Origin: G965220075 sp965220075
GTDB lineage: Bacteria > Chloroflexota > UBA11872
Direction: 5' to 3'
NCBI GenBank assembly: GCA_965220075.1
Contig: OZ244806.1
Span: 1,054,001 to 1,118,000 of the forward strand
DNA: 64,000 bases
Each line of letters opens with the position of its first letter. Position 1 is the first letter of the stretch. Of the stretch, positions 7,927-16,690 are shown piece by piece. The notes under the pieces were generated by a model. The model was not told where the DNA came from. It worked only from the letters and a program-made list of their open reading frames with translations, and made no database searches. The position numbers and the translations under genes are program-made.

Positions 7927-9741
7927 TCACTCGCGCGCCGCGCTGCGCACCTGCCGCCATACCTGTTCCAGCAATCGCGCGTCCGGCGCAGGCGCGTCGG
8001 CCGAAATGAGGTCGGCGCGCCCCGCCGCGGCGTGCAGCCACGCCAGCACGATGTTGCGGTGAGTGTCGGAGGCCTTCTCCGATCCCGGCTCGCGCGCGAG
8101 CAGCTCGGTTAGCGCCCGGCGTATATCGGAGCGGCGCGGCCGGTAGAGCACTTCCGTCGCTTCGATTTGCCCCGCGTCGATGAGCAAAATCACCACGCTG
8201 CCCGGCGTCTCGCCCGGATCGGCTACGACCACGCGCCCGCCGCCCAGCCCTCCGCGCACCGGCCGGCGCTCCACCCTGAGGCGCCGCAGGCGCCGCAGCA
8301 CGAGGTCGCGCTCGCCAGTCGATGCGTCGGCCTCTTTCACGGTCTCGGCGGCGGCCTGACGGCCACCGGAAAGGAAGGTCAACGCGGCCGCCCGGCGCCA
8401 GGGTGCGACCGACTTGTCGGCCGATCGCCGTGACGGCAGCTCGAATACCCTTCGGGCGGCCGCGCTGGCTAGCTGGGCGTCGCGCGACGTGCGGAACGGA
8501 CCCACATAATCGGCGTCCGCGTTCTCACTGACCTCTCGGGCGGTGTGCGTCACCGCCGCCTCGGGGGTCCCGATTCGCACGAATCGACGACCGCTGCGCC
8601 GCTGCCTGTGGACGTTGTAGCTGGGCTCCAGCTGGTCGATTAGCTCGGCCTCGCGCAGCAATGCCAGCAGCTCGGAGCCCGTCGCCTCCCAGTCAATCCG
8701 GTCCACGCGCTCCAGCAGCCCGTCGCGCTTCCGTACGAATCCGGCCGAGTCGGTGAAGTGACTGCGCGCGCGCCGCTGCAGCGATACCGCCTTGCCGACA
8801 TATAGCGCCCGACCGCTCTTGCTTCTGAATACATACACGCCGGGCGTGGGCGGCAGATTGCGGGAGGTCCAGCGCGCCAGCTCGCGCGCACGCCTGGGCA
8901 TGGGTCCTTCGGGTCCGCCGGCCTGAGCCACTTCGTGCAAGCTCTCAAGCGTCGCCGGGCCCCTGGCCGCCGCGCGCGTAAGCAGGACTTCAAACAGCCG
9001 GGCGGTCGCCTGCGCGTCCGGCAAGGCCCGGTGCCTGGTCGGCGCCGCCACGCCGGCCGCCTTGAGCACCACCTCGAGCCCGCTGCCATCGACCTCCGGC
9101 ATGAGCGCCTCAACCAGCTCCATCGTGTCGAGACCGTCACCCGGGAAAAGCGGTTGACGGGCCCACACGGCCTCACGGTTGAGGTAACCAAGGTCCGTGG
9201 GCAGGTTGTGCGCCACCAGCACCGCGCCGGACTGAAACTCGCGGAACTCGCTCAGCACCGGCTCGATGCCCGGCGCGTCTTCGAGCATCTCGTCGGTGAT
9301 GCCCGTGTAGCGGGTTATGAACCTAGAAATGCGTTGCGGAATCCGAACCAGTGACTCGAATCGCGCCAGCACGCGCCCGTCACGAACACGCTCCGCGCCG
9401 ATCTCCAGCACCCGGTGCCGGCCGCCCCGACCGCCGTTTGTCTCCACGTCGAATACGACAAACTCGACGTCACAAACTGGGAGTTCGCGCTGCGTCCAGG
9501 CGCGCAGACCCCAATGGCCGGCATCCACGCGCTGCAACCGTTCGTCGCTGACCAGCAGCGGTTCGAGCGCGCGGCTCGCCGGTCCCAGTGCGCCGAATTC
9601 CACCTGCATGACCACACGCACCAGGTGCTCGACCGGGAGCGGCCGCCCGGCCCGCGTGAGCGCGCTGACCGCCGCTTCCACCAGCGCGCTGCGGCGCGGC
9701 TTGGCCGGCGATCGATCGGCGCCTTGCGCTTGCGGCTCCAC
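7927..9741 (-). CDS. DEDDh 3'-5' exonuclease fused to GIY-YIG nuclease domain
   Basis: A 604-residue three-part DNA-processing protein. Residues about 17-85 look like a winged-helix domain. Residues 92-255 are a DnaQ-type exonuclease with FDVETN (D98, E100), HNLPTDLGYL (D183) and HRALPDAQ (H238, D242), the full DEDDh set. Residues 298-380 are a GIY-YIG domain as in UvrC and Cho: PGVYVFRSKSG, ALYVGKA, R324-type Arg region and the catalytic Glu in LLREAELIDQLEPSYNV. The C-terminal 220 residues are not assigned. Exonuclease-UvrC-like fusions of this order are known from Actinobacteria and others and are thought to act in repair. Start is GTG 9741; it ends a tandem with the small membrane protein upstream, five bases apart. 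Confidence 0.87.
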   Translation of the reverse strand: MEPQAQGADRSPAKPRRSALVEAAVSALTRAGRPLPVEHLVRVVMQVEFGALGPASRALEPLLVSDERLQRVDAGHWGLRAWTQRELPVCDVEFVVFDVETNGGRGGRHRVLEIGAERVRDGRVLARFESLVRIPQRISRFITRYTGITDEMLEDAPGIEPVLSEFREFQSGAVLVAHNLPTDLGYLNREAVWARQPLFPGDGLDTMELVEALMPEVDGSGLEVVLKAAGVAAPTRHRALPDAQATARLFEVLLTRAAARGPATLESLHEVAQAGGPEGPMPRRARELARWTSRNLPPTPGVYVFRSKSGRALYVGKAVSLQRRARSHFTDSAGFVRKRDGLLERVDRIDWEATGSELLALLREAELIDQLEPSYNVHRQRRSGRRFVRIGTPEAAVTHTAREVSENADADYVGPFRTSRDAQLASAAARRVFELPSRRSADKSVAPWRRAAALTFLSGGRQAAAETVKEADASTGERDLVLRRLRRLRVERRPVRGGLGGGRVVVADPGETPGSVVILLIDAGQIEATEVLYRPRRSDIRRALTELLAREPGSEKASDTHRNIVLAWLHAAAGRADLISADAPAPDARLLEQVWRQVRSAARE

Positions 9742-9746
9742 AAGAC

Positions 9747-10142
9747 CTACTCGCGGCGTCCCCCCAGCAGCAGTGATCCGGCCACGCCCGCCGCGCTCAC
9801 GATCACCGCGCCGATCAGTCCGGCCCGTACGCTTGTAATTGCTATCTCCTCGACCACTGCGGCGGCGACCCAGAACACCGCCACGCTAATCACCAGGTGC
9901 GCGGCCGAGACCATGATGAGGCCAAACAGGCACGTCAGAGGCTTCAGCACCAGCTCGATGGCCGGCCGAACGTAGGCGTTGAGGAAGGCCAGCACGGCCG
10001 CCAGGCTGAGGATCGCGATCCAGAAAGCCCGCGAGCCCTGCTCGGGAAACGTGAGGCCCTCCGGCACAAACGCCACGACGGCCAGCGCCGCGAAGAAGTT
10101 TGTGACGAAACGCGCGGCCAGGAACCGCAGTTCTCCAATCAC
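9747..10142 (-). CDS. phage holin family 4 / YvlD-like small membrane protein
   Basis: A 131-residue protein with four hydrophobic segments: near 12-27, 41-58 (with the characteristic LAFLNAYVRPAIELVLKPLTCLFG stretch following), 72-96 and 103-124. The Asn-Ala-x-x-Arg-Pro then Leu-Lys-Pro-Leu pattern is diagnostic of the mycobacteriophage-holin superfamily 4 / YvlD family (DUF360), widespread in chromosomes and not evidence of a prophage. The role is unclear; some relatives are linked to envelope stress. It starts with GTG (10142), no strong ribosome binding site is visible, and it ends five bases before the DEDDh/GIY-YIG gene on the same strand. Confidence 0.78.
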   Translation of the reverse strand: MIGELRFLAARFVTNFFAALAVVAFVPEGLTFPEQGSRAFWIAILSLAAVLAFLNAYVRPAIELVLKPLTCLFGLIMVSAAHLVISVAVFWVAAAVVEEIAITSVRAGLIGAVIVSAAGVAGSLLLGGRRE

Positions 10143-10190
10143 GGTTCAGGGAGCACTGGGATGAACCCGACCCAGCGCCTGTCGCTTCGG

Positions 10191-11090
10191 CTAAGCCGCG
10201 CCCGTGCTCGTGACCTCCACGCCTGTGAGCTCCTCCAGCGGCTTGAACACTGCCGCCGCGTCGAGATCGCCGTACCCGTGCTGTCGCGTCTCTTGAAAAA
10301 GCTGGTCGGCGAGGCTGGTGGCAAGCAGGCGAACCTCGCTGCGCCGTCCCAGCTCCAGCGCGAGCCCCAGATCCTTCAGCAGCAGGTCCACCGCAAAGCG
10401 GGCGGAGAAGTCGCGCTTGAGCACCAGGTTGGGCAAGTCGACTTCCATGCAGCGACTAGCGGCGAACGCGCCCATGAGCGTTTTATACAGCTGGGCGGGG
10501 TCGATGCCGTTCTTGACGGCCAGCACGAAGGCCTCCGCGTTGGCGGCGCGCACCCCCGCGATGATCATCTGGTTGGCCAGCTTGGCGACGCAGCCCGAGC
10601 CGACCGGACCGAAAAGCTGAACGTTGCCGCCGAGAATGTCCAGCAGCTCCTTGCCGCGTTGGAAATCTTCCTCGGCGCCGCCCACGAACATAGCGAGCGT
10701 GCCGGCCTCGGCGCCGCCCGGCCCGCCGCTAACCGGCGCGTCCAGGTACCCGGCGCCCTTCTCGGCGCCCGCCGCGGCGCAGGTTCGAGCCGTGTCCGGC
10801 CCGTTCGTCCCAAAATCTATCCACAGCTGGCCATCCGTGACCGTTTCGATCGCTCCATCGGGGCCCAGCAGCAGCTCTACCGAGATTTCCGGCGTCGGCA
10901 CGTTGACGCACAGCACCTCCACCTGTCCGGCGACTTCCGCCGGCGACGCGGCGGCGATGCCGCCCTCGGCCACGAAGTCGTCGACCTTGGCGCGACTGCG
11001 GTTGTGCACCACCAGCTCGTGGCCCGCGGCGCGCAGGTTCTTGGCCATCGGCATGCCCATCTTGCCCAATCCGATGTATCCGATCTTCAC
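10191..11090 (-). CDS. NAD(P)-dependent oxidoreductase, 3-hydroxyisobutyrate dehydrogenase family
   Basis: A 299-residue beta-hydroxyacid dehydrogenase. The N-terminus KIGYIGLGKMGMPMAKNL is the Rossmann glycine-rich motif of the family; then comes a conserved CVNVPTPEI strand, DAPVSGGPGGAEAGTLAMFV (substrate-binding signature), GSGCVAKLANQMIIAG containing the catalytic Lys, and the C-terminal LLKDLGLALELG helix with its conserved Lys-Asp. I chose GTG 11090 because the frame upstream is not family-like and GGAG lies six bases before it (11097-11100). Substrates of relatives include 3-hydroxyisobutyrate, tartronate semialdehyde and glyoxylate or succinic semialdehyde; which one applies is not decidable here. 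Confidence 0.88.
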   Translation of the reverse strand: MKIGYIGLGKMGMPMAKNLRAAGHELVVHNRSRAKVDDFVAEGGIAAASPAEVAGQVEVLCVNVPTPEISVELLLGPDGAIETVTDGQLWIDFGTNGPDTARTCAAAGAEKGAGYLDAPVSGGPGGAEAGTLAMFVGGAEEDFQRGKELLDILGGNVQLFGPVGSGCVAKLANQMIIAGVRAANAEAFVLAVKNGIDPAQLYKTLMGAFAASRCMEVDLPNLVLKRDFSARFAVDLLLKDLGLALELGRRSEVRLLATSLADQLFQETRQHGYGDLDAAAVFKPLEELTGVEVTSTGAA

Positions 11091-11289
11091 GCCGTGCTCC
11101 TTCGCGTCATCTAACGTCTGTCTCGCGGCTAACGCGCCCGACAATCCCAAAGCCATGTTGCGGCGCGTGGTTGATTGTGTCGAATCAGGGCGCCCTGCCG
11201 GAGCGTGAGCCCTGGCCATGACCGACCGCCGGCCTGGGTCGCGGCCCCCCGGCGCGCCCGGCCGCGCTCCATCTCGGGAAGAGGGCAGG

Positions 11290-14200
11290 CTAGGCGATGT
11301 GTACGCCGTCCTCGCCGAACTCGCGCCGTAGTTCTCCGACAAGACCCTCGCTGCCGTCCACGCCCTGCGGCCAGCGCAGGCGCGTAGTGTCGGCGTTGCC
11401 GCGCGCGATGTGCAGATCCAGGGGCACGTCGCCCCGCCGTCGCTCGGCTGCCTGCGAGAGCCTGCGCAGCAAATCGAGGTCATGCGCCGGGTCCGGACTT
11501 CGATGCAGCGTCACGATGATCCTGGCTGGAGGAGCGTGGTCCGCCTCGCCCGATTCCTCGGCCTGCGTCTCGGTGGATTCACGAGCCGGCTTCTCATCCT
11601 GGTCGGCCGCGGGCGCAGGCGCGTCGACGTCTCCCCCGGACTCGTCGTTTGCCGGTGCGAAAGCGGTGCCGGCCGCTTGCGCCGCCATCGAGCCCGCGAC
11701 CGCGCGCGCCCTCTCCGCCTCATCCCGCGCCCCGTCGTCCGGCTCGCTGGGCGTCGGCGCTTGCGTGGCTTCGGCCTCACCGTTGGCGCTGCCGTTGGTG
11801 CCGCTCGTGTCCTGGCCGACGGGCACGCCGTCGCTCTCTTCGGCTTGCGGCGAGATCGTCAGCGGGTAGCAGTTGTCCGCGATCATGCGCAGCGTCGCGT
11901 CATCGCCTTCCAGCCGGCCGCTCACGACCACTACCTGATCCGTTTCGAGGTGCGCACCCACGCGTTCCCACAAGCGCGGGAACAGGGTGACGTCGATTTG
12001 GCCCGGCGCGTCGTCGAGCGTGATTACACCCATGGCCTGGCCCTTACGCGTGAGGAACGATCGGACGTCCGCTATCAGCCCGCCCACACTGATCACCTGA
12101 CCATGATGCGATTCGTCGAGTGCGTGGATGCGCGCGTCCGTTACCTGCTGCAGCGCCGCATGAACGCTTGGCTCGCTGAGCGGGCTCGAAGAGACATGCA
12201 ATCCGAGCAGCTCCTTTTCCCAGCGGCGCCGCTGCGCGTCGTCCGCGGGCGGTGTGCTCGGCATGTCCGACACTCCCGCCGGCTGCTCGGTCAGGCCCAT
12301 GTCGAACATCGTGGCCTGCCCTACTTGCCGGTCACGCAGCACCGCTTGCCCGCGAGCCAGGGCAGGCGCCAGCCTGTCCAGCAGCGCGTGGCGCTCGCCC
12401 AGCGCGTCGAGCGCGCCGACCTTGACGAGGCTTTCCAGGGCGCGGCGTGGAACGACCTTCGAGTCGATGCGCTCGCACAGATCGTCGAGCGATGCGAACG
12501 GACGGTCGGGGGTGCGCGCCTGCAGGATCGCGGCCACCGCGTGTTCGCCCACGTTCTTCACGGCACCGAGTCCAAAGACGATGCGGCTGTCGCGGTGGAC
12601 GAACTCCGCCTCGCTGTGATTGATGTCGGGCGGACCGATCTCGATGCCCATCGAGGCCGCCTCGGCCTTTGCGCTGGCGATCTTCGAGGTATCGCCGCTG
12701 TCGGTCACCATTAGCGCGGTCAAAAACTGCGCCGGGTAGCGCGCCTTCAGCCACGCCGTCCAATACGCGATCACCGCGTAGGAAATCGCATGCGCTTTGT
12801 TGAACCCGTACCCCGCGAATGGCTCGATGAGCGCGAAGACCTCCTCGGCCACCGACTCATCGATTCCGCGCTCCACCGAACGTGAGACGAAACGCTCATG
12901 CTCGCGATCCAGCGCGGCCCGAATCTTTTTCCCCACGGCCCGGCGAAAAGCGTCAGCTTCGTCCCACGAATAGCCGGCCAGCTCCCGCGCGATCTGCAGC
13001 ACCTGATCGGCGTAGACCAGCACGCCATGCGTGTCCCGCAGGATCGGTTCGAGTTTCGGGTGCGGATAGGTGGGCGCCACGCGCCCGTGCTTTCGTTCGA
13101 TGTAGCGCGGGATATGGGCCATGGGGCCGGGTCGGTAGAGCGCGATGATGGCCGCCAGCTCGTCGATGCTGCCGGGCTGCAGGTCGAGCAGGGTGCGGGT
13201 CATCCCGCCGCCCTCGAGTTGGAACACGCCCACCGTCCGGCCCTGGCGCAGCATTGCGAACGCGCTGTCGTCGTCCAGCGGGATCTGCTCAGGTTCAATC
13301 GCGTCACCGCTGTCCGCCTCGATCTGACGCAGTGCGTGCTGGATCGTTCGGAAGTTGGAGAGTCCGAGAACGTCCAGTTGCAGCAGTCCGATCTTCTCGA
13401 GCGTCTCGAAATTGAACTGTGCAACGGGCCGGCCCTCGGTCGACCGCATGAGAGGCACGTGCTCCATGATGGGCTCGCGCGAAACCACGATGCCCGCGGC
13501 GTGTGTAGAGGCGTGGCGCGCCACTCCTTCCACGGCGCGTGCGGTGTCGAGCAGTTGTCGTATCTCCGGCTGCTCGTGGTAGAGACTCTTGAGATCCGCC
13601 ACCGTCTCGAGCGAGCGCTCGATCGTGAACGGGTTGATCGCATTGAACGGGATGAGCTTCGCAACCCGATCGACGTCCGCGTAAGGCATGCCGAGCGCCC
13701 GCCCCACGTCGCGTACCGCCGCGCGGGCTGCCAGCGTCCCAAAGGTGACGATCTGCGCCACGTGGTCGGGGCCATACTTGCTCGCGATGTACTCGATAAC
13801 CTCGTCGCGCCGGTCGCTTGGAAAGTCCATGTCGACGTCGGGCATGGAACCCTTGCGCCCCACGGTGAGAAAACGCTCGAACATGATGTCGTGCCGCACC
13901 GGGTCGATATCCGACATACCGGTGGCAAAGGCCACCAAGCTCCCGTTCACCGATCCGCGCGGGGCGGTCAGCATTCCACTCGAGCGCGCAAAGCTCAGAA
14001 TGTCGCCCACCAGCAGCATGTATTCGCTGAACTCGGTGGTTTCGATGACCTCCAGCTCGGAGGCCAGACGCTGCGCGTAAGAGGCCGGCACGTCGCCGCC
14101 CAATCGCTGCTGTAGCCCGTCCTGCGCGAGCGCTCGCAGGTGCTCGCTAGCGTTGCGGCCCTCCGGCACGTCGACCGCGGGCATCGCAATGCGGCCAAAG

Positions 14201-15027
14201 GGCAGCTCTATGTCACACCGCTGCGCGATCTTCGCGGTGTTCTCCAGCGCTTCCGGTGTCTCTCCGAACAGCTGCTCCATCTCCGCGGGAGAGCGCAAGT
14301 GAAACTCACCGTCCATGCGCATCCGGTCGGTGTCGGCGACCCGGCTGCCGGTCTGAACGCAGAGCAGCACATCGTGAGCGTCTCGCTCCTCACGGCGTGC
14401 GTAGTGCACGTCGTTGGTGGCGACGATCGGTAGTCCCAACCCTTTCGCCAGCTCCAGCAACGAAGCGTTGATCGACTCCTGGTCGGGCACCCCGTTGCGT
14501 TGCAGCTCGATGAAGTAGTTGCCGTCGCCAAACACGTCCGCGTGCCAGCGCGCGATCGCCTCGGCGCGTCGCAGGTCTCCGTCGGCGATTGCCATGTTGA
14601 GCTCGCCCCCGCGGCATCCGGACAGACAGATCAGGCCGCGGTGCGTCGCGCTCAAGAGGTCGTGGTCGATCCGCGGGCGGTAGTAGAAGCCCTCCAGATG
14701 CGCCAGCGACGACAGCTTGACCAGGCTGCGATAACCCTCGATGTCTTGCGCCAGCAGAGTGAGATGGTGCGCGCGCTTATCCAGGCTGGCGTCGCGGTCA
14801 TGCCGTGTGCGCGGCGCCACGTAGGCCTCGCAGCCCAGAATCGGGCGCACCCCGGCCGCCTTGGCCGCCAAGTAGAAGTCCGCCGCGCCGTACATCACGC
14901 CGTGGTCGGTAAGCGCCACCGCGTCCATGCCCAGCGCGCGGGTTTGCTCTATCAGGTCCGGAATGCGGCAAAAACCGTCGAGCAGACTGAATTCGCTGTG
15001 AACGTGAAGGTGGGTGAAACCAGCCAC
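11290..15027 (-). CDS. dnaE: DNA polymerase III subunit alpha
   Basis: The replicative polymerase, 1245 residues. The PHP domain begins at once (HLHVHSEFSLLDG, then LTDHGVMYG) and keeps the His ligands, so it may bind metal. The catalytic core carries PDVDMDF at 396-402 (D397 and D399, equivalent to the E. coli active-site acidic pair), with the third acidic residue in the downstream palm. The helix-hairpin-helix region, then an OB fold (GQVISVGGLIADVRSFLTRKG), follow. After about residue 1075 a long Ala/Glu/Pro-rich low-complexity linker leads to a final 80-residue domain (PARIIVTLHRSPDPAHDLDLL onward). Start is GTG 15027 with GAGG five bases upstream. No separate proofreading subunit is adjacent. 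Confidence 0.96.
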   Translation of the reverse strand: MAGFTHLHVHSEFSLLDGFCRIPDLIEQTRALGMDAVALTDHGVMYGAADFYLAAKAAGVRPILGCEAYVAPRTRHDRDASLDKRAHHLTLLAQDIEGYRSLVKLSSLAHLEGFYYRPRIDHDLLSATHRGLICLSGCRGGELNMAIADGDLRRAEAIARWHADVFGDGNYFIELQRNGVPDQESINASLLELAKGLGLPIVATNDVHYARREERDAHDVLLCVQTGSRVADTDRMRMDGEFHLRSPAEMEQLFGETPEALENTAKIAQRCDIELPFGRIAMPAVDVPEGRNASEHLRALAQDGLQQRLGGDVPASYAQRLASELEVIETTEFSEYMLLVGDILSFARSSGMLTAPRGSVNGSLVAFATGMSDIDPVRHDIMFERFLTVGRKGSMPDVDMDFPSDRRDEVIEYIASKYGPDHVAQIVTFGTLAARAAVRDVGRALGMPYADVDRVAKLIPFNAINPFTIERSLETVADLKSLYHEQPEIRQLLDTARAVEGVARHASTHAAGIVVSREPIMEHVPLMRSTEGRPVAQFNFETLEKIGLLQLDVLGLSNFRTIQHALRQIEADSGDAIEPEQIPLDDDSAFAMLRQGRTVGVFQLEGGGMTRTLLDLQPGSIDELAAIIALYRPGPMAHIPRYIERKHGRVAPTYPHPKLEPILRDTHGVLVYADQVLQIARELAGYSWDEADAFRRAVGKKIRAALDREHERFVSRSVERGIDESVAEEVFALIEPFAGYGFNKAHAISYAVIAYWTAWLKARYPAQFLTALMVTDSGDTSKIASAKAEAASMGIEIGPPDINHSEAEFVHRDSRIVFGLGAVKNVGEHAVAAILQARTPDRPFASLDDLCERIDSKVVPRRALESLVKVGALDALGERHALLDRLAPALARGQAVLRDRQVGQATMFDMGLTEQPAGVSDMPSTPPADDAQRRRWEKELLGLHVSSSPLSEPSVHAALQQVTDARIHALDESHHGQVISVGGLIADVRSFLTRKGQAMGVITLDDAPGQIDVTLFPRLWERVGAHLETDQVVVVSGRLEGDDATLRMIADNCYPLTISPQAEESDGVPVGQDTSGTNGSANGEAEATQAPTPSEPDDGARDEAERARAVAGSMAAQAAGTAFAPANDESGGDVDAPAPAADQDEKPARESTETQAEESGEADHAPPARIIVTLHRSPDPAHDLDLLRRLSQAAERRRGDVPLDLHIARGNADTTRLRWPQGVDGSEGLVGELRREFGEDGVHIA

Positions 15028-15158
15028 ATGCGCCTCGCTCGGCGGTTGCGCGTGATTCTAGAGACGCCGCCGATTCCCCACAAACGGCCCCTCAACCGAA
15101 GGCCCGCGCCGACCTACACTGAGCGGTAGAAAGGCTAGGCGGCTAACGAGACGGCCTG

Positions 15159-15374
15159 ATGCCTATTGAAGCCTGGGCGATCGTGGTTATTCTGATCGCC
15201 GTGGTCATTCTGGCGCTGCCGCGCTTGCTGCCGGCCGCCGGGCCGGCCTGCGCCCGTTGCCGAGGGTCCGGACAGATCAATGAGCGCCGGCGATCGGCCT
15301 CGCAGTCGCGCGGCTGGCAGGTTCTGGCCGGCACCTGTCCAACCTGCCAGGGGAAAGGCCGCCTGCGGCGCTGA
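15159..15374 (+). CDS. small membrane protein with paired CxxCxGxG motifs
   Basis: A 71-residue protein with one N-terminal membrane segment (about residues 5-27) followed by a compact Cys-rich tail. The tail has two copies of the DnaJ-type zinc motif: CARCRGSG and CPTCQGKG, separated by 24 residues that are Arg/Ser-rich. Four cysteines in this arrangement would bind one zinc ion and place the domain on the cytoplasmic side if the Arg-rich region follows the positive-inside rule. I do not recognise a named family. It lies between dnaE (divergent, 131 bp away) and an MFS gene (59 bp downstream). The ATG at 15159 has only a weak ribosome binding site. Confidence 0.6.
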   Translation: MPIEAWAIVVILIAVVILALPRLLPAAGPACARCRGSGQINERRRSASQSRGWQVLAGTCPTCQGKGRLRR

Positions 15375-15433
15375 TTCTCCTGCGTGGCGCCCGGCGGCCC
15401 GTACAATCGCCCACCCTCTCCCCTTTTCATCCC

Positions 15434-16636
15434 GTGATAAACGCGCTCACCCACGCGCTTCGGCGCGTCCCGCCGTTTGGCTGGCTGATGGCGGCCGCGT
15501 TCTGTTGGGGACTGGGATTCGGTCTCTACATCACGGTCTTGACCAACTTCGTGGCGGACGACCTGCAAATCCGTCCCGACCAGCTTGGATTGCTTGAGTC
15601 GATCCGCGAGATCCCCGGTCTCCTGACCGTGGCCATTGCCGCGCTCGTTATGACCGTGGCCGAGCCGGTGGTCGGAGCCGCGGCGTTGCTCATTCTGGGG
15701 GTCGGTTACGTGAACTACTTCCACCTGCAATCGATTGAAATGCTGATCGTCGTTTCACTGATCGCCAGCGTTGGGTTTCATATGTGGATGCCCGTCTCCA
15801 ACGCGCTAGCCCTGCGGCTGAGCGAACGCGCGCATGAGGGCAGGCGGCTCGGCCAACTCCGATCCGTGACGGCGGTCTCGCAGATCCTCGGCATCGGGCT
15901 GGTCGCGGTGCTGGCGGGCCACACGGGGCTGCGTCTTCTTTTCATTGCCTCCGGCGCCGCGATCATCGTGGGCAGTCTGTTCGTAATACAGCTGCGCGGC
16001 GTGCGGCCCGCGGGACGCGTTCCGCGCATCCTCTTTCGACGGCGCTACGGGCTCTTCTACGCGCTCACCCTTCTCGATGGCGCCCGGCGCCACATCTTCA
16101 TGACCTTCGCGGTCTTCCTGCTAGTGCGCAACTACGCCACGCCCGTTCAAACCATCGCCATCCTCGGCCTGGTTAATGGGGCCACTACGGCCGCCTCGGC
16201 CTATCTCGTCGGACGCTGGATCGACCGTTTCGGTGAGCGGCCGGTGCTGATGGTCGGCTTTGCCTCGCTGGCGCTCATCTTCACCGGCTACGCATTCGTC
16301 GGCGTCATCGGCCTCCTGTTCGCGCTCTACATCCTGGATAACTTCTTCTTCAGCGCCGAGGCCGCCGTAACGACTTACCTGCACAAAATCCTCGTCGACC
16401 CCGCCGATCTGCGACCCAGTCTGGTTACGGGCCAAACCATGAATCACGTTGCGGCGGTCATCATCCCGGTGACGGGCGGCGTGCTATGGGAGGCTTTCGG
16501 ACACGAGGTGCCGTTCATCGGCGGCGCGGCGCTGGCGCTGCTGTCGTTGCTGCTGAGCTCACGCATCCGTGTGCGCGGCCGGACTGCCGCGGTGCCGTCG
16601 ACGACAGAGCCCGCGCGCGTGGATGTGGTGCCCTAG
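15434..16636 (+). CDS. MFS transporter
   Basis: A 400-residue permease of the major facilitator superfamily with about eleven to twelve hydrophobic segments, beginning with FGWLMAAAFCWGLGFGLYI. The N- and C-halves are joined by a basic loop (RGVRPAGRVPRILFRRRYG, near 190-208). The Asp/Arg signature between the first segments is replaced by VADDLQIRPDQLGLLESIREIPG, a stretch that recurs in bacterial MFS proteins of unknown substrate. The C-terminus is short and charged. GTG 15434 is the only convenient start and no clear ribosome binding site precedes it. Neighbours do not suggest a substrate. Confidence 0.8.
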   Translation: MINALTHALRRVPPFGWLMAAAFCWGLGFGLYITVLTNFVADDLQIRPDQLGLLESIREIPGLLTVAIAALVMTVAEPVVGAAALLILGVGYVNYFHLQSIEMLIVVSLIASVGFHMWMPVSNALALRLSERAHEGRRLGQLRSVTAVSQILGIGLVAVLAGHTGLRLLFIASGAAIIVGSLFVIQLRGVRPAGRVPRILFRRRYGLFYALTLLDGARRHIFMTFAVFLLVRNYATPVQTIAILGLVNGATTAASAYLVGRWIDRFGERPVLMVGFASLALIFTGYAFVGVIGLLFALYILDNFFFSAEAAVTTYLHKILVDPADLRPSLVTGQTMNHVAAVIIPVTGGVLWEAFGHEVPFIGGAALALLSLLLSSRIRVRGRTAAVPSTTEPARVDVVP

Positions 16637-16690
16637 CCATGCCGCCAGGGTGCGCCAGACGCTTCGTTGGGCGGGATCGGGCGCATACGG

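Noticed and set aside
9747..10142. Evidence of a prophage from a holin-family protein
   Set aside because: The YvlD-like holin superfamily 4 is common in bacterial chromosomes and no other phage gene is nearby.
12898..14115. Long open frame on the plus strand inside dnaE (405 codons)
   Set aside because: It is antisense to strongly conserved DnaE motifs and has no family resemblance; high GC content produces such frames.
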